DNA of 25,882 nucleotides from CAZCPB01 sp964540295 (GCA_964540295.1 CAZIMT010000028.1:1-25882), one strand, 5' to 3'; shown: positions 1 through 8,352, numbered from the stretch's first letter. Notes: generated by a model not told the origin, from the sequence alone. Numbers and translations are program-made.

Positions 1-33
1 GCCTTTGTCGATGCGTTTGAGGCTGGTTGCTGA
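1..33 (+). CDS. C-terminal end of a GC-type dockerin protein (partial)
   Basis: Only the last ten codons and a TGA stop are inside the window. They read AFVDAFEAGC, identical in protein to the last ten residues of the next gene (ending at 1348), and 32 of 33 bases match, the single difference being synonymous (GCT for GCC). This is the end of the second Ca-loop repeat of the GC-type dockerin module. The gene is therefore very probably a secreted paralogue of its downstream neighbour. Nothing can be said about its N-terminal part. Confidence 0.75.
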   Translation, partial: AFVDAFEAGC

Positions 34-361
34 GGGGAAAGGCCGGGTGCCACGACTCGCCGCTTGGGCGCGTCGTGCGTGGGGGGCGAGGGTTGTGCGA
101 CGCGATGCCGCCCGGGGTAATCGGCACAACGCACCACGTTCTCCTCCGCTAAGCCTCCGCAGGTGGTGGCACCTCAAATCAACCCGCTTTACCGGCCTGA
201 CCACAGTGAGAACAATCCGCCCGATCTTCAGAAGTATCTTTTGCGGCCGGTTCGGGTTTGGTATACTCAATTCCCCACCGCCATGTCTCGACCGCTCCGC
301 CCCTTGTGGGACCCAGCGAGACTGCTCGTGCGTCACGGCGGGCTTGCCAGAGGAGAACACC
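34..361. other. Intergenic region between two dockerin-protein genes
   Basis: I find no gene here; the open frame that runs through it is only an upstream extension of the next gene. It contains GC-rich inverted repeats that could fold. One has arms CACGAC (51-56) and GTCGTG (72-77) just after the upstream stop, with a GTGCCAC heptamer at 47-53. A second has arms GTTGTGC (92-98) and GCACAAC (124-130). A third is AGGTG/CACCT at 161-174. None has a U-tract, so intrinsic termination is doubtful. A promoter candidate lies near 239-267. Confidence 0.5.
239..267 (+). promoter_or_regulatory. Possible sigma70-type promoter
   Basis: A good -10 hexamer, TATACT (262-267), lies 94 bases before the ATG at 362. 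The -35 is poor: TTTTGC (239-244) at 17-base spacing, or TTGCGG (241-246) at 15. The -10 stands out in a GC-rich background, but no transcript evidence exists. Confidence 0.35.
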
Positions 362-1348
362 ATGCTTTCGTCGAATCGCCCGTCGTCGCGCCCAGCTCGC
401 AGGGCGCGTGGGAGCTCGTTCGTGGTCGCTGCGGCGACGGCCCTTGGGCTGGCCGCCGCGGTCTCCCCCGCAGTCGCCGATGTCAACATCTACAGCATCG
501 ACCGATTCGTCAGCTATACACAGACCTCAAACTCACAACCGACGACCCCCGAGACATGGTCCTTACTCGCCTTCCTGGGAACGGGCGTCGAGAACGAGTT
601 GCTGTCTGCGGCGGTCTCGTTCAGCGTCCCGCCAATCGTCTCCTACGCCCTGGATCTCTCGTCCGACCCAACCCATACCTACGCATACTTCTCGTCGGCG
701 TATTACCCCGATCAAGCATCGTCTCTTCTCGACTTCCCGGGAACCACGTACACCTTCACCATTGATCGCGGCGCTGGCCCCGAGTCTGCGGACATGTTCC
801 TCGCCGAAGGCCTCTACAGCCTCGAAATCCCGTACCTCACTGGCGGCACGTTCGACAGCATGCAGCATCTTGACGCGTCCATGCCCTTCAACGGCACTAT
901 CAACGGCTTCACGATGGCGGCCGGGACCACCGGCGGCTACACCTATCTCGCCGTGGTTGAGAATGGAGTACCGGGCTCGATCTGGACGGCCGTGCTCGCG
1001 CCAAGCGAGACCGCGTTCCAGATTCCTGCCGGGCTGCTCACACCGGATAAGAACTACGGTATCGGCGTCAGTTCCATCGGTCATGTGCTGATTGAGAACG
1101 CAGGATTCGGCGCCGCCAGCTCGCAGGCCGGCTTCACACGAGGCACCGGCGCATCCTTCTCGACCTTCGCCGTACCACCCATCTGCCCCGCCGATTTCGA
1201 CCACAACGGCTTCGTAAACGGCGACGACTTTGACGCTTTCGTCGACGCCTTCACCCTGGGCGACAGCGCCGCCGACTTCGATCGCAATGGCTTTGTTAAC
1301 GGCGACGACTTCGACGCCTTTGTCGATGCGTTTGAGGCCGGTTGCTGA
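362..1348 (+). CDS. Secreted beta-rich protein with C-terminal GC-type dockerin module
   Basis: The predicted protein has 328 residues. The ATG at 362 was chosen because an SD (GAGGAG) lies just before it and the protein then opens with an Arg-rich n-region, a hydrophobic core (VVAAATALGLAAAV) and a likely signal-peptidase site after AVA near residue 40. Residues about 41-274 are Ser/Thr/Tyr/Gly-rich and probably beta-structured; I do not recognise a family. Residues 275-328 form a duplicated Ca-loop module: DFDHNGFVNGDDFDAFVDAF, then a second copy, ending in EAGC. This matches the 'GC-type dockerin' of Phycisphaerales secreted proteins, a family trait known to me only from annotation. The same 54-residue module ends the metalloprotease at 12571-14094. 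The protein is probably exported and held at the surface; its function is unknown. Confidence 0.85.
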   Translation: MLSSNRPSSRPARRARGSSFVVAAATALGLAAAVSPAVADVNIYSIDRFVSYTQTSNSQPTTPETWSLLAFLGTGVENELLSAAVSFSVPPIVSYALDLSSDPTHTYAYFSSAYYPDQASSLLDFPGTTYTFTIDRGAGPESADMFLAEGLYSLEIPYLTGGTFDSMQHLDASMPFNGTINGFTMAAGTTGGYTYLAVVENGVPGSIWTAVLAPSETAFQIPAGLLTPDKNYGIGVSSIGHVLIENAGFGAASSQAGFTRGTGASFSTFAVPPICPADFDHNGFVNGDDFDAFVDAFTLGDSAADFDRNGFVNGDDFDAFVDAFEAGC

Positions 1349-1370
1349 CGGCTGGCAGCATTGATGTTCC

Positions 1371-1407
1371 GTGGCATCGAAGTCCCGAGGCGGGACTTCG
1401 GTGCCAC
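1371..1407. terminator. Long hairpin between convergent genes
   Basis: A 17-base arm GTGGCATCGAAGTCCCG (1371-1387) and its near-perfect complement (1391-1407; one G:T pair) are separated by the loop AGG. It lies 22 bases after the stop at 1348 and 30 bases before the stop of the opposing gene at 1438, so it could serve both strands. The following bases on the + strand (GATTTTG) form only a short T-run. It may be a weak bidirectional terminator or a dispersed palindromic element. Confidence 0.6.
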
Positions 1408-1437
1408 GATTTTGACGCGCCCTTCTCCGCTTGAAAC

Positions 1438-2667
1438 TTACTTCTTCTCGTCGGTACCGATCCATCGCAGGCGGTACACGCGCCCGGGCTGGTCGGAGCT
1501 GAAAAGAACCGAGCCGTCCGGGGCCATCACGCAATCGACAGGGCGCACGGCGTCTCCCTTGGGATCGGGCAGGCCGTCGACAACTTTGAGTAGCCCATAG
1601 GGACGGCCGTCGTCGAAGAGGACGCGGGCGATGCAGTAGCCAGCCCGGTCGCTGCGGTTCCATGAGCCGTGGAAGGCGACGAAAGCGTCGCCGTTGTGGT
1701 CGGCGGGGAACTGCTTTTTGGCGTCGTTGATCGCAGGGTCGACGAAGCAGAAGCCGTTGGGGGCCCAGTGCGCGCCGAAGGACCACTCGGGCGCGACGGT
1801 GCGGGCGGCCAGGTCGAGGAGGTCGGGCCGCTTCATGAACTCGTAGCGTGGCACGCGGTTGCCGGTGATGAACGGGTGCCCGTAGAACTTGTCCTGCTCG
1901 TACTTGTTGAACTCGCAGGGCGGGTTGAGGTCGGTGACGGGCTGGTTGCCCGGCTTCTCGCCCAGCGGGCCGCCGAAGTTGTCCGAGCCGTGGTCAACGC
2001 CCCAGAGTTCGGTGGTGCCGGGTCGGAAGCGAAGTTTTTCGGTGTTGCGGATGCCGCTGGCGAAGAGAGTTTTGCGCTGGCCGTCGAGGGCGAAGCGCCA
2101 GATCTTCTGGCGGTCGGTGTTTGTTTCGTCGCTAATGTTGCCGCTGTCACCGACAGATGTGTAGATGGTGTCGTTGGTGACGAGGAGTGAGCGCCACCAG
2201 TGGCCGTTTCCGCCAGGGAGGTTCTTGAGGACGGTGATGGTTTCGTCGGCCTTGCCGTCGCCGTCGGTGTCACGAGCCTTGTGGATGGAGGAGCTCTGGG
2301 ACATCCACATCCATCCGTCGGAGAAGCAGAGCCCGTGGACCTGCTTGAGCCCGGAGGCGAAGGTGCCGAGGGGCTCGTAGACGCCGTCGTTGTTGGTGTC
2401 GCGGAAGGTGAGGACGTCGCCAATGTTGGGGCGCGAGACATAGAGCGTGCCCTTGTCGTCGAACTCCATGAAGCGAGCGTTGTCGAGTTTTTCGACGGCG
2501 ACGGTGACCTCGTAGCCGGCGCGGACGGTGATGCCCTTGGGGGCGGACAGTGAGGACGTGGCGTCTGCGGCGGCGGGCGCGGCTGCGGGCGTGGATTCCG
2601 CCGCCGCGACCGTGGCAGAGGCCAGCGAGCCCAAGACGAGCAACAGGCGAGACGAAAGATGGTTCAT
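1438..2667 (-). CDS. Secreted sorbosone/glucose dehydrogenase-type beta-propeller protein
   Basis: The predicted protein has 409 residues. The start is the ATG at 2667-2665, which follows a GGAG eight bases upstream and begins a signal peptide (MNHLSSRLLLVLGSLASATVAAA, cleavage near residue 23). An Ala/Pro-rich linker (24-43) precedes a six-bladed propeller of the PQQ-type sugar/sorbosone dehydrogenase family. Hallmarks are the HGL-x4-DGW block near 111, SVGDSGNISDE near 171, the GVDHGSDNFG block and FHGSWNRS near 333. Two Ca-type loops, DTNNDGVYE (about 90) and DTDGDGKAD (about 133), are present. Members oxidise sugars or aldoses in the periplasm with a quinone cofactor, but many homologues have no proven activity, so substrate and cofactor are inferred. 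The frame stays open upstream to 3288, but that part overlaps the prepilin gene and has no homology-like features. Confidence 0.85.
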   Translation of the reverse strand: MNHLSSRLLLVLGSLASATVAAAESTPAAAPAAADATSSLSAPKGITVRAGYEVTVAVEKLDNARFMEFDDKGTLYVSRPNIGDVLTFRDTNNDGVYEPLGTFASGLKQVHGLCFSDGWMWMSQSSSIHKARDTDGDGKADETITVLKNLPGGNGHWWRSLLVTNDTIYTSVGDSGNISDETNTDRQKIWRFALDGQRKTLFASGIRNTEKLRFRPGTTELWGVDHGSDNFGGPLGEKPGNQPVTDLNPPCEFNKYEQDKFYGHPFITGNRVPRYEFMKRPDLLDLAARTVAPEWSFGAHWAPNGFCFVDPAINDAKKQFPADHNGDAFVAFHGSWNRSDRAGYCIARVLFDDGRPYGLLKVVDGLPDPKGDAVRPVDCVMAPDGSVLFSSDQPGRVYRLRWIGTDEKK

Positions 2668-2847
2668 CGAAATCTCCGGGAAAGCACAGCGTTGAAGCGC
2701 GAGAACGGGCCGACACGCGAGAGCTGACGAGCTAGAGAGTATCCCGCTCTCGGACGTGATTGATGAGACGTGGTTGATCGGGCCGACCGATAGATTTGAC
2801 CGACGGACACTGCGGATTGCAGCACCGGTCGGCAATACACTTTCTTC

Positions 2848-3540
2848 GTGCCTCGCGCTTTCACGCTTATCGAACTGCTGGTGGTCATCGCGGTCATCGC
2901 CGTGCTGATCGGCATCCTGCTGCCCTCGCTGGGTGCCGCGCGCGAGAGCGGGCGGGCGGCCGTGTGCCTCTCCAACCTGCGCAGCGTCCAGCAGATCGCT
3001 CAGATGTACGCCGACGAGAACAAGAATCGCGGGCCGGCGCTGGGGTATCCATACACGGCGCTTCCGAATTGGGCGATCGTGGTGCAGACTTCGGCGGGGA
3101 TGACGGGGGAAGCCTCGAAAGATCTGTATCGAACGAGAGGCGTGCTGGTGTGCCCGAGCGTGGCGGCGTTTTACGGGCGCGGGATGACCCGCACGTACGC
3201 GATCAACGCGACGGGTCACGCGGGGCTGCCGGGGGATCCGGATACGTATGACGCGAACAAGGACGATCCGGCGGCGAAGACGGCCCACGTGCGGTTCGAC
3301 CTGATCGCACGCCCGAGCGATTCAGTGGGGTTCGTGGATTCAGCGGCGATCTCGGCCCCGGACGCGCCGCCGCCGACGCAGTGCTCGAGCGTTCTAGATT
3401 TTCGGCAGGCTAACCATGTGTCGAAGCGACTTGGGCGGTTCCATGGGACGAGTGCCAGGCGAGATCGTTTCGCGGCGGTGATGTACGACGGCTCGGCGGC
3501 GTTGCGGGAAGCCGCAGGGTGGACGACGCCCCTGCCATAG
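2848..3540 (+). CDS. Prepilin-type N-terminal cleavage/methylation protein
   Basis: The predicted protein has 230 residues, from a GTG start at 2848 that lies immediately before the prepilin leader. The sequence opens MPRA then FTLIELLVVIAVIAVLIGIL, the type IV pilin / type II secretion pseudopilin signature. The Glu at position +5 of the mature protein (residue 9) is present, and prepilin peptidase would cut after Ala4. The hydrophobic helix is followed by LLPSLGAARESGRAAVCLSNLRSVQQIAQMYADENK, the layout of the many planctomycete prepilin-like proteins. The C-terminus (FHGTSARRDRFAAVMYDGSAAL) resembles the H-x-DG tail of that group. It is probably a membrane-anchored periplasmic protein rather than a true pilin, as no secretion genes are near. 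No SD is visible. Its start faces the divergent dehydrogenase gene, 180 bases away. Confidence 0.85.
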   Translation: MPRAFTLIELLVVIAVIAVLIGILLPSLGAARESGRAAVCLSNLRSVQQIAQMYADENKNRGPALGYPYTALPNWAIVVQTSAGMTGEASKDLYRTRGVLVCPSVAAFYGRGMTRTYAINATGHAGLPGDPDTYDANKDDPAAKTAHVRFDLIARPSDSVGFVDSAAISAPDAPPPTQCSSVLDFRQANHVSKRLGRFHGTSARRDRFAAVMYDGSAALREAAGWTTPLP

Positions 3541-3634
3541 TGCAGGCTGGCGAGAGGAGTCGATCAACGGAAAATCTTCACGCCCGTGCAATTGCTCTTC
3601 GGGTCCGGCGTTAAGCTCGCGACGGCTCGTGCCA

Positions 3635-3655
3635 CGAACCCCGGTGGGGCTCGGC
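3635..3655 (+). other. Short GC hairpin upstream of small secreted protein
   Basis: CCCC-GGT-GGGG flanked by partly complementary GA/TC bases lies in the gap between 3540 and 3693. There is no T-run, so it is not a classical terminator. It may be a 5' leader hairpin or chance. Confidence 0.25.
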
Positions 3656-3692
3656 GCGACCGATGCAGTTTAACGAAATGAAGGAGATTTTC

Positions 3693-4046
3693 ATGTCAAA
3701 CCGTCGCTCGGCGTTGTTCTCGCTGGTCATGGTGTTGGTCGGCGCGTTGTTCCTGGCTCTGCCGGGTCGTGCGATGGCGGCACCGGGCGATCCGGGCAAG
3801 ATCGATGTGAGCGTGGTAGATTCGGCGGGCAAGGCTGTGGAGGGCGCGAACGTGGAGTTGCACCACCGCAAGCATGTTGTTGCCCGCGGTAAGACGGATG
3901 CGACAGGTCATTTCGTCTTCCAGAGGGTTCGTCCGGGCAAGCACGGCGTGGGCGCGGGCAAGCGTGATGTGGGGCGCGGGCGTGCAGAGGCCGAGGTGAA
4001 GAGCGGCGAGACAACGAGCGTCACGATCACGCTGAAAAAGAAGTGA
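3693..4046 (+). CDS. Small secreted protein with carboxypeptidase-regulatory-like (Ig-like) domain
   Basis: The predicted protein has 117 residues. The ATG at 3693 was chosen over the upstream ATG at 3663 because a perfect AAGGAG (3681-3686) sits six bases before it and a clean signal peptide follows (hydrophobic core LFSLVMVLVGALFLALP, cleavage after AMA near residue 28). The mature part reads GKIDVSVVDSAGKAVEGANV, then GKTDATGHFVFQRVRPGKH. This is the pattern of a prealbumin-like/carboxypeptidase-regulatory beta-sandwich (strand, D-x-x-G-K-x-V-x-G-A, T-D-A-x-G-x-F). It is rich in His, Lys and Arg, so the mature protein should be strongly basic. It is monocistronic: an ideal SD in front and an ideal terminator behind suggest good expression. 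The function is unknown; such domains usually mediate binding or stability. Confidence 0.8.
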   Translation: MSNRRSALFSLVMVLVGALFLALPGRAMAAPGDPGKIDVSVVDSAGKAVEGANVELHHRKHVVARGKTDATGHFVFQRVRPGKHGVGAGKRDVGRGRAEAEVKSGETTSVTITLKKK

Positions 4047-4072
4047 TATTAGATCTTTATCGCGGCGCGAAT

Positions 4073-4102
4073 AAAAAACCCCTGCGATGGCAGGGGTTTT
4101 TT
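4073..4102. terminator. Bidirectional intrinsic terminator
   Basis: AAAAAA, then stem CCCCTGC (4079-4085), loop GATG, stem GCAGGGG (4090-4096), then TTTTTT. Symmetric A and T runs let it end the + strand gene stopping at 4046 and the - strand gene stopping at 4160. Confidence 0.95.
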
Positions 4103-4159
4103 CGTGCGTGTCAAATGAGGGCGGATCGGCACACCGTCGATCTTCATTCGTCCATCCGA

Positions 4160-7100
4160 CTACGGACCTACGGGAACTTTTCGCAGCAGTTCCTCGCTTG
4201 GAGCGGGCGTTGGTGTGCCGAGAGTTCTGACGATGAAATCGTACTGAAACCGCTGATACTGCCGCCCGCCCACGCCGTGCCGGTTGCCGGGGTACACCAT
4301 GAGCTCGAACTGCTTCCCCGCGTCCTGCAGCGCCTTGACGAGCTTCCACGAGTTGGACATGTGTACGTTGTCGTCGATCAGCCCGTGCAGGATCATCAGC
4401 CGCCCTTTCAAGTCCTTGGCGGCCTTGTTGACCGACGTCACGTCGTATCCCTCGGGGTTGTCCTGCGGCGTGCCCATGAACCGCTCGGTGTAGATGGAGT
4501 CGTAGTCGCGCCAGTCGGTCGGCGAGCCGCCCGCGATCCCGGCGGCGAAGACGTCGCTGTGCGTCATGCAATACGCGGTGAGGTACCCGCCGAAGCTATA
4601 ACCCGACATGCCGATGCGCGATCCGTCGATCCCGGGCTGGTTTTTCAGCCATTTGATCGAGTCCACGATGTCCTTCATCTCCTGCACGCCAAGCTGTTTG
4701 TACGTCGTCCACGCGGAGACCGCGCCCTTACCGCTCGCGGGCCTGGGGTCCATGTGGAAGATCACGAACCCGGCGTCGGCCATGGCCTGGTCCCACGCGC
4801 TCCCGCCGCCCCACGCGTCGCGGATGGTGGGGGCCTGAGGCCCGCCGTAGGTGGTGAACCACACCGGGTACTTCTTCGCCGGATCAAAGTTGATGGGCTT
4901 GACCCACGATGCTTCGACGACGAACCCGTCGGGCATGGCGATCTGGAATTGCTCAGAGAGTCCGAACATGTACTTCTCGATCGAGTAGACCGGGTTCGTG
5001 TCGAGCGTGCGCAGCACCGACCCGTCGGCGTTGCGAACCACGATTTTCGTCGGTGAAACTCGGCTCGACCAGCTATCCACGAACCTCCCGCTCTTGGGCG
5101 AAACATCCGTGCTGTGCGAGCCGGGCTCGTTGGTCAGACGCTCGATGGCGCTGCCGTCGATCTTGGCGCGGTAGAGGTTGGGCGCGATGTGGCTGTCCTT
5201 GGTGCCGCTGACATAGACCCATTGTTCCTTGTCGTCGACGCATTTGAGCTCGCGTGCCTCCCACTCGCCCGACGTCACCGGGCTGATCAGCGTGCCGTTC
5301 GCGGCGTAGTGATAGAGGTGCTTCCAGCCCGTGCGTTCGCTGGTGAAGAGGAACGAGCCGTCCTTGAGGAACGTCGGTGCTGGCAGCATCTCAACCCAGG
5401 CCTTGGTGGTTTCGCGGAAGAGCTTGGTGATCGGCCCGCCGCGTGCGCTCACGCGGCACACGTCCATCCAGGTCTGCGTGCGATCGGTGACATAGAAGCA
5501 GGCCGCCGAGCCGTCGGGCCACCAGCCCACGTTGGCGATGATCGAGTTGTCGGGCTGGTACCCGGTGGTGTCGGCGAACGACACGCTGCCGCCGATGCTG
5601 GCGATGCCGAGCCGCACGCGCGGGTTGGGCTCGCCGGGCCTCGGGTACTTCGTCGATTCCACAACCTGCGTCACCGGCAGGTCGTTGACGATCGTGAACA
5701 CCGGCACCGGCGCGTTGTCGGTCTCGTAAAACGCGAGGTGCTGCGAGTCCGGGCTCCACCAATACGTGCGCCAATTTCGGTTGAAGACTTCCTCGTAGTA
5801 CACCCAGTCGGCCTTGCCGTTGAGGATATTGGCTGCGCCGCTGGTCGTGAGCTGCCGTTCGGTCTGCGTTTTGACGTCCACCACGAAGAGGTTGTTGGTG
5901 CGCACGAACGCGACGAACTCGCCGTCGGGGCTGAAGCTCGCCAGTTCCTCGGCTTGCGGCGTGCTTGTCAGCCGGCAGGCCTTGCTCCCGTCCGCCCTGG
6001 CGTAGTACAGGTCGTTGTCCACGGTGAAGAACGCGGCCGTGCGGCTCTTGTTGAGCGCCCACACCGCGCCGTCGGCTAGCCCGCGTGCTTTTTCTGCGCC
6101 GATCGTCGGCAGTTCCCCGAGCGCCTTGGCCATCGGTTCGGGGTCAAAGAAAACCTCGCTGCGGCCGGTGCTCGCGTTGACTTTCCGTAGCTTGCCGTCC
6201 TTGTTCTGAAGGAAGTGCTCGCCGTCGTCAAGCCAGCCGCTGATGCCAACTGGCGACCCCGAGAAGTTTGGTGGTCGATCGCTCTCGTACATCTCGGCGA
6301 AGGTGATCGGCTTTTTCACGATCGGCCCGTCGCTCAGCGTGCGCACGCGGCCTGTCGTCATCGGCGTGGGCTTGGGCAGCCGCATGACCGGGAACTCGCC
6401 GCCCATCCTGAGATCGTTATCGAAAAAGTTCCAGGTTGTCAGCCCGTCCTCGCACGCGGGCTCCAGCAAGTACGCCGCGAGCGTGCCCAGCCGCTGCCCT
6501 GTCCGCACGATCACAGTCCCCGCCGCGATGCGTCGGCTCACCGGGCTGGCGCTCGCGTTGACGGTCGCCACGGCGTGCCCCTGGAACACCTGCGGACTCT
6601 TGGCCATACTGTCGATCGTGTACGCCTCGAGGTCGAGTTCGATGTCCTCGCGCAGCTCTTCGACCTCGATGCCGTGGCGTTGCAGCACGTCGGTGATATC
6701 GGTTCGTCCCGCGGGCAGCAGATACGCGAACGGCCTCGTCACGGTCTTCGTCGCTTCAAAGTGCGTCCACAGTTCGCACTCGTAATCCTTCGGAGTTTTC
6801 GTGGGCAGACTTTTGCCGTCCTTCATCTCTTCGACCACGCCCGCGACCGGCGACTTGGCCGGGGCCGCCTTGGCCGCGCTGCGGATCGCGATCAATGAGT
6901 TGGGCGTGGGTTCGTTCCCCGCTTTCACCGCCGCCTCGTCGGCCTGTGTGATCGTCTTGCGGATCGCGTCTTTGTTCGAGGCCGCGTATTCCAGACACGC
7001 GGTCACGAAGTCGCGCGTCCCGAGCACGCGATCCTTATACGGCGCGTGCGTGTAGCTCTCGACCAGCACGCTGATCCGGTTGCGAAGCCCGACGTAGGTG

Positions 7101-7999
7101 GTCCCATAGCGAGCCTGCGCGGGGTAGGTTTCCCACTTGGTGTGCTCGTCGTTGAAATCGCCGTACACAAAGCTCTTGACCCCGTACTTCTTCTCGACCT
7201 CGCCGCGGATCGCGGGCATCATCGTGTCGCGTGCGAACGTCAACAGCGCCGCGTCGGTCGCGGGCGCTTTGGGTCCCTCATACGTGATGAGGTACCTGTG
7301 CCACGAACCGTCGGTGATGTGCGTGTCGATCACGAGCGCCGGATCCCATTCGTTCAGGGCCTTGATCAGAGCCCGCGTCTCGGGCGCTTCGAGCTTGATA
7401 AAGTCGCGGTTGAGATCGAGCCCGCTGGCGTTCTCGCGGATGCCCACTTCATCAGGCCCGTCCTGCCCGGGCCGATGGTCCTTGGCGAAGCGTTCGTTGC
7501 CGTCGGCGTTGAAGATCGGCGCGAAGACCAGGACCAGATCCTTAAGCAGCGGGTGCGACGTGGGCTTGCCATCCTTCTTTACTTCAGCGTTCGCGTTAGC
7601 CAGCACGGCTCGCGCGATCATCGGCAGCGCTTCTTTCCCGTCCACCTCGCCCGCGTGGATGTTGCCGAGCATGAGCACCACGAGCTTGCCAGCGCGTGTC
7701 GCGGCCCGCGCTTCATCGCCCGTGGCGATCGGCGGGTCCGCGACGATCAGCATCGGGATCGACCGTCCCTCAACAGTCTTGCCCATCTCGACCCGCCGCG
7801 CCAGCGAGCTGGACTTGGCGAGCGCATCGAGCAGTGCCACGACGTCCGCGTGCCTGGCCGTCGCTTTAAAATCAGATTTTTCCGCGACCGTGCGAAGGTC
7901 GGATTCTCCAACGGGAGGCTCACCGTGAGACGAGCCCGAGAACATGACCGAAAGAACCACAGCAAGCACCGAGAATGCAGGGAGACGAGAGAACTTCAT
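4160..7999 (-). CDS. Secreted fusion: M14 zinc carboxypeptidase + S9 (DPP-IV-like) prolyl oligopeptidase
   Basis: One open frame encodes 1279 residues. The ATG at 7999 is preferred: GAGG is seven bases upstream, whereas the ATG at 8005 lies only one base from it. The signal peptide spans about residues 1-25. Residues about 35-340 are an M14 peptidase: zinc ligands in HAGE (H115, E118), substrate-binding NR (R198), third zinc ligand in DTH (H227) and catalytic Glu in VLVESY (E314). About 350-540 is a linking region of uncertain fold. About 550-1000 resembles the DPP-IV N-terminal beta-propeller. About 1030-1260 is an alpha/beta-hydrolase with GYSFGG (Ser 1135), the Asp in LIDDNVH (near 1209) and His in NRHG (1241). 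All catalytic residues of both enzymes are present. The roles would be removing C-terminal residues and cleaving dipeptides from peptides outside the cytoplasm. Typical S9B proteins are about 700-800 residues, so this is a true two-enzyme polypeptide, monocistronic by layout. Confidence 0.9.
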   Translation of the reverse strand: MKFSRLPAFSVLAVVLSVMFSGSSHGEPPVGESDLRTVAEKSDFKATARHADVVALLDALAKSSSLARRVEMGKTVEGRSIPMLIVADPPIATGDEARAATRAGKLVVLMLGNIHAGEVDGKEALPMIARAVLANANAEVKKDGKPTSHPLLKDLVLVFAPIFNADGNERFAKDHRPGQDGPDEVGIRENASGLDLNRDFIKLEAPETRALIKALNEWDPALVIDTHITDGSWHRYLITYEGPKAPATDAALLTFARDTMMPAIRGEVEKKYGVKSFVYGDFNDEHTKWETYPAQARYGTTYVGLRNRISVLVESYTHAPYKDRVLGTRDFVTACLEYAASNKDAIRKTITQADEAAVKAGNEPTPNSLIAIRSAAKAAPAKSPVAGVVEEMKDGKSLPTKTPKDYECELWTHFEATKTVTRPFAYLLPAGRTDITDVLQRHGIEVEELREDIELDLEAYTIDSMAKSPQVFQGHAVATVNASASPVSRRIAAGTVIVRTGQRLGTLAAYLLEPACEDGLTTWNFFDNDLRMGGEFPVMRLPKPTPMTTGRVRTLSDGPIVKKPITFAEMYESDRPPNFSGSPVGISGWLDDGEHFLQNKDGKLRKVNASTGRSEVFFDPEPMAKALGELPTIGAEKARGLADGAVWALNKSRTAAFFTVDNDLYYARADGSKACRLTSTPQAEELASFSPDGEFVAFVRTNNLFVVDVKTQTERQLTTSGAANILNGKADWVYYEEVFNRNWRTYWWSPDSQHLAFYETDNAPVPVFTIVNDLPVTQVVESTKYPRPGEPNPRVRLGIASIGGSVSFADTTGYQPDNSIIANVGWWPDGSAACFYVTDRTQTWMDVCRVSARGGPITKLFRETTKAWVEMLPAPTFLKDGSFLFTSERTGWKHLYHYAANGTLISPVTSGEWEARELKCVDDKEQWVYVSGTKDSHIAPNLYRAKIDGSAIERLTNEPGSHSTDVSPKSGRFVDSWSSRVSPTKIVVRNADGSVLRTLDTNPVYSIEKYMFGLSEQFQIAMPDGFVVEASWVKPINFDPAKKYPVWFTTYGGPQAPTIRDAWGGGSAWDQAMADAGFVIFHMDPRPASGKGAVSAWTTYKQLGVQEMKDIVDSIKWLKNQPGIDGSRIGMSGYSFGGYLTAYCMTHSDVFAAGIAGGSPTDWRDYDSIYTERFMGTPQDNPEGYDVTSVNKAAKDLKGRLMILHGLIDDNVHMSNSWKLVKALQDAGKQFELMVYPGNRHGVGGRQYQRFQYDFIVRTLGTPTPAPSEELLRKVPVGP

Positions 8000-8352
8000 G
8001 CGCATACCTCAAGGTTCGGACCACGAGCAACGAGATCGAATCAGATTAGGGCAGCTCTAGAGTACCGTGCGGCCCCGCATCCTGCCCGCGATTGCCCGTC
8101 ATCATGCTGAGGTTTACCTGTGTCGCGGAGAACCAAACTCGTTACAAACCAGTGACCTTCTGATTCTCACCCGCCGCGTTGAATCTTTCGATGAAACTCG
8201 AACGGAACGCGTCGTGTTCGACCTTGGGCGCAACAGAGCGATCGAGCACGTCCTTACCCTCGTCCCCGACGGCACCCAAGCGCGATACCTCACGCGACCC
8301 GCGCGCCTCGCGGTACGATGATCACTCTGCTCCGTTCCCCGGGAGGTGTCGC
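8000..8352. other. Divergent intergenic region before peptidase fusion and two-component genes
   Basis: About 350 bases between divergent starts must hold the promoters of both units. I see no convincing -35/-10 pair, no gene and no strong inverted repeat. The open frame starting at 8179 is only an upstream extension of the response regulator. Confidence 0.5.

Noticed and set aside
5..361. Upstream extension of the frame that holds the dockerin protein (start at 5)
   Set aside because: It overlaps the end of the upstream gene and lacks a signal peptide at its start; the ATG at 362 has an SD followed by a signal peptide.
2668..3288. Upstream extension of the sorbosone dehydrogenase frame to 3288
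   Set aside because: The part is Arg-rich shadow sequence opposite the prepilin gene; the ATG at 2667 has an SD and a signal peptide.
5114..6079. Long + strand open frame opposite the M14-S9 gene
   Set aside because: It is a typical high-GC antisense shadow (Arg/Val/Ala/His-rich, no domain) over strongly conserved peptidase sequence.
7296..7306. GTGCCAC heptamers inside coding sequence as a dispersed repeat
   Set aside because: Single heptamers occur by chance in this GC-rich DNA; only the copy in the 1371-1407 hairpin has clear symmetry.
8179..8352. Response regulator starting at the ATG at 8179
   Set aside because: It would add 58 residues with no homology before the receiver domain; the GTG at 8353 has GGGAGG at good spacing.
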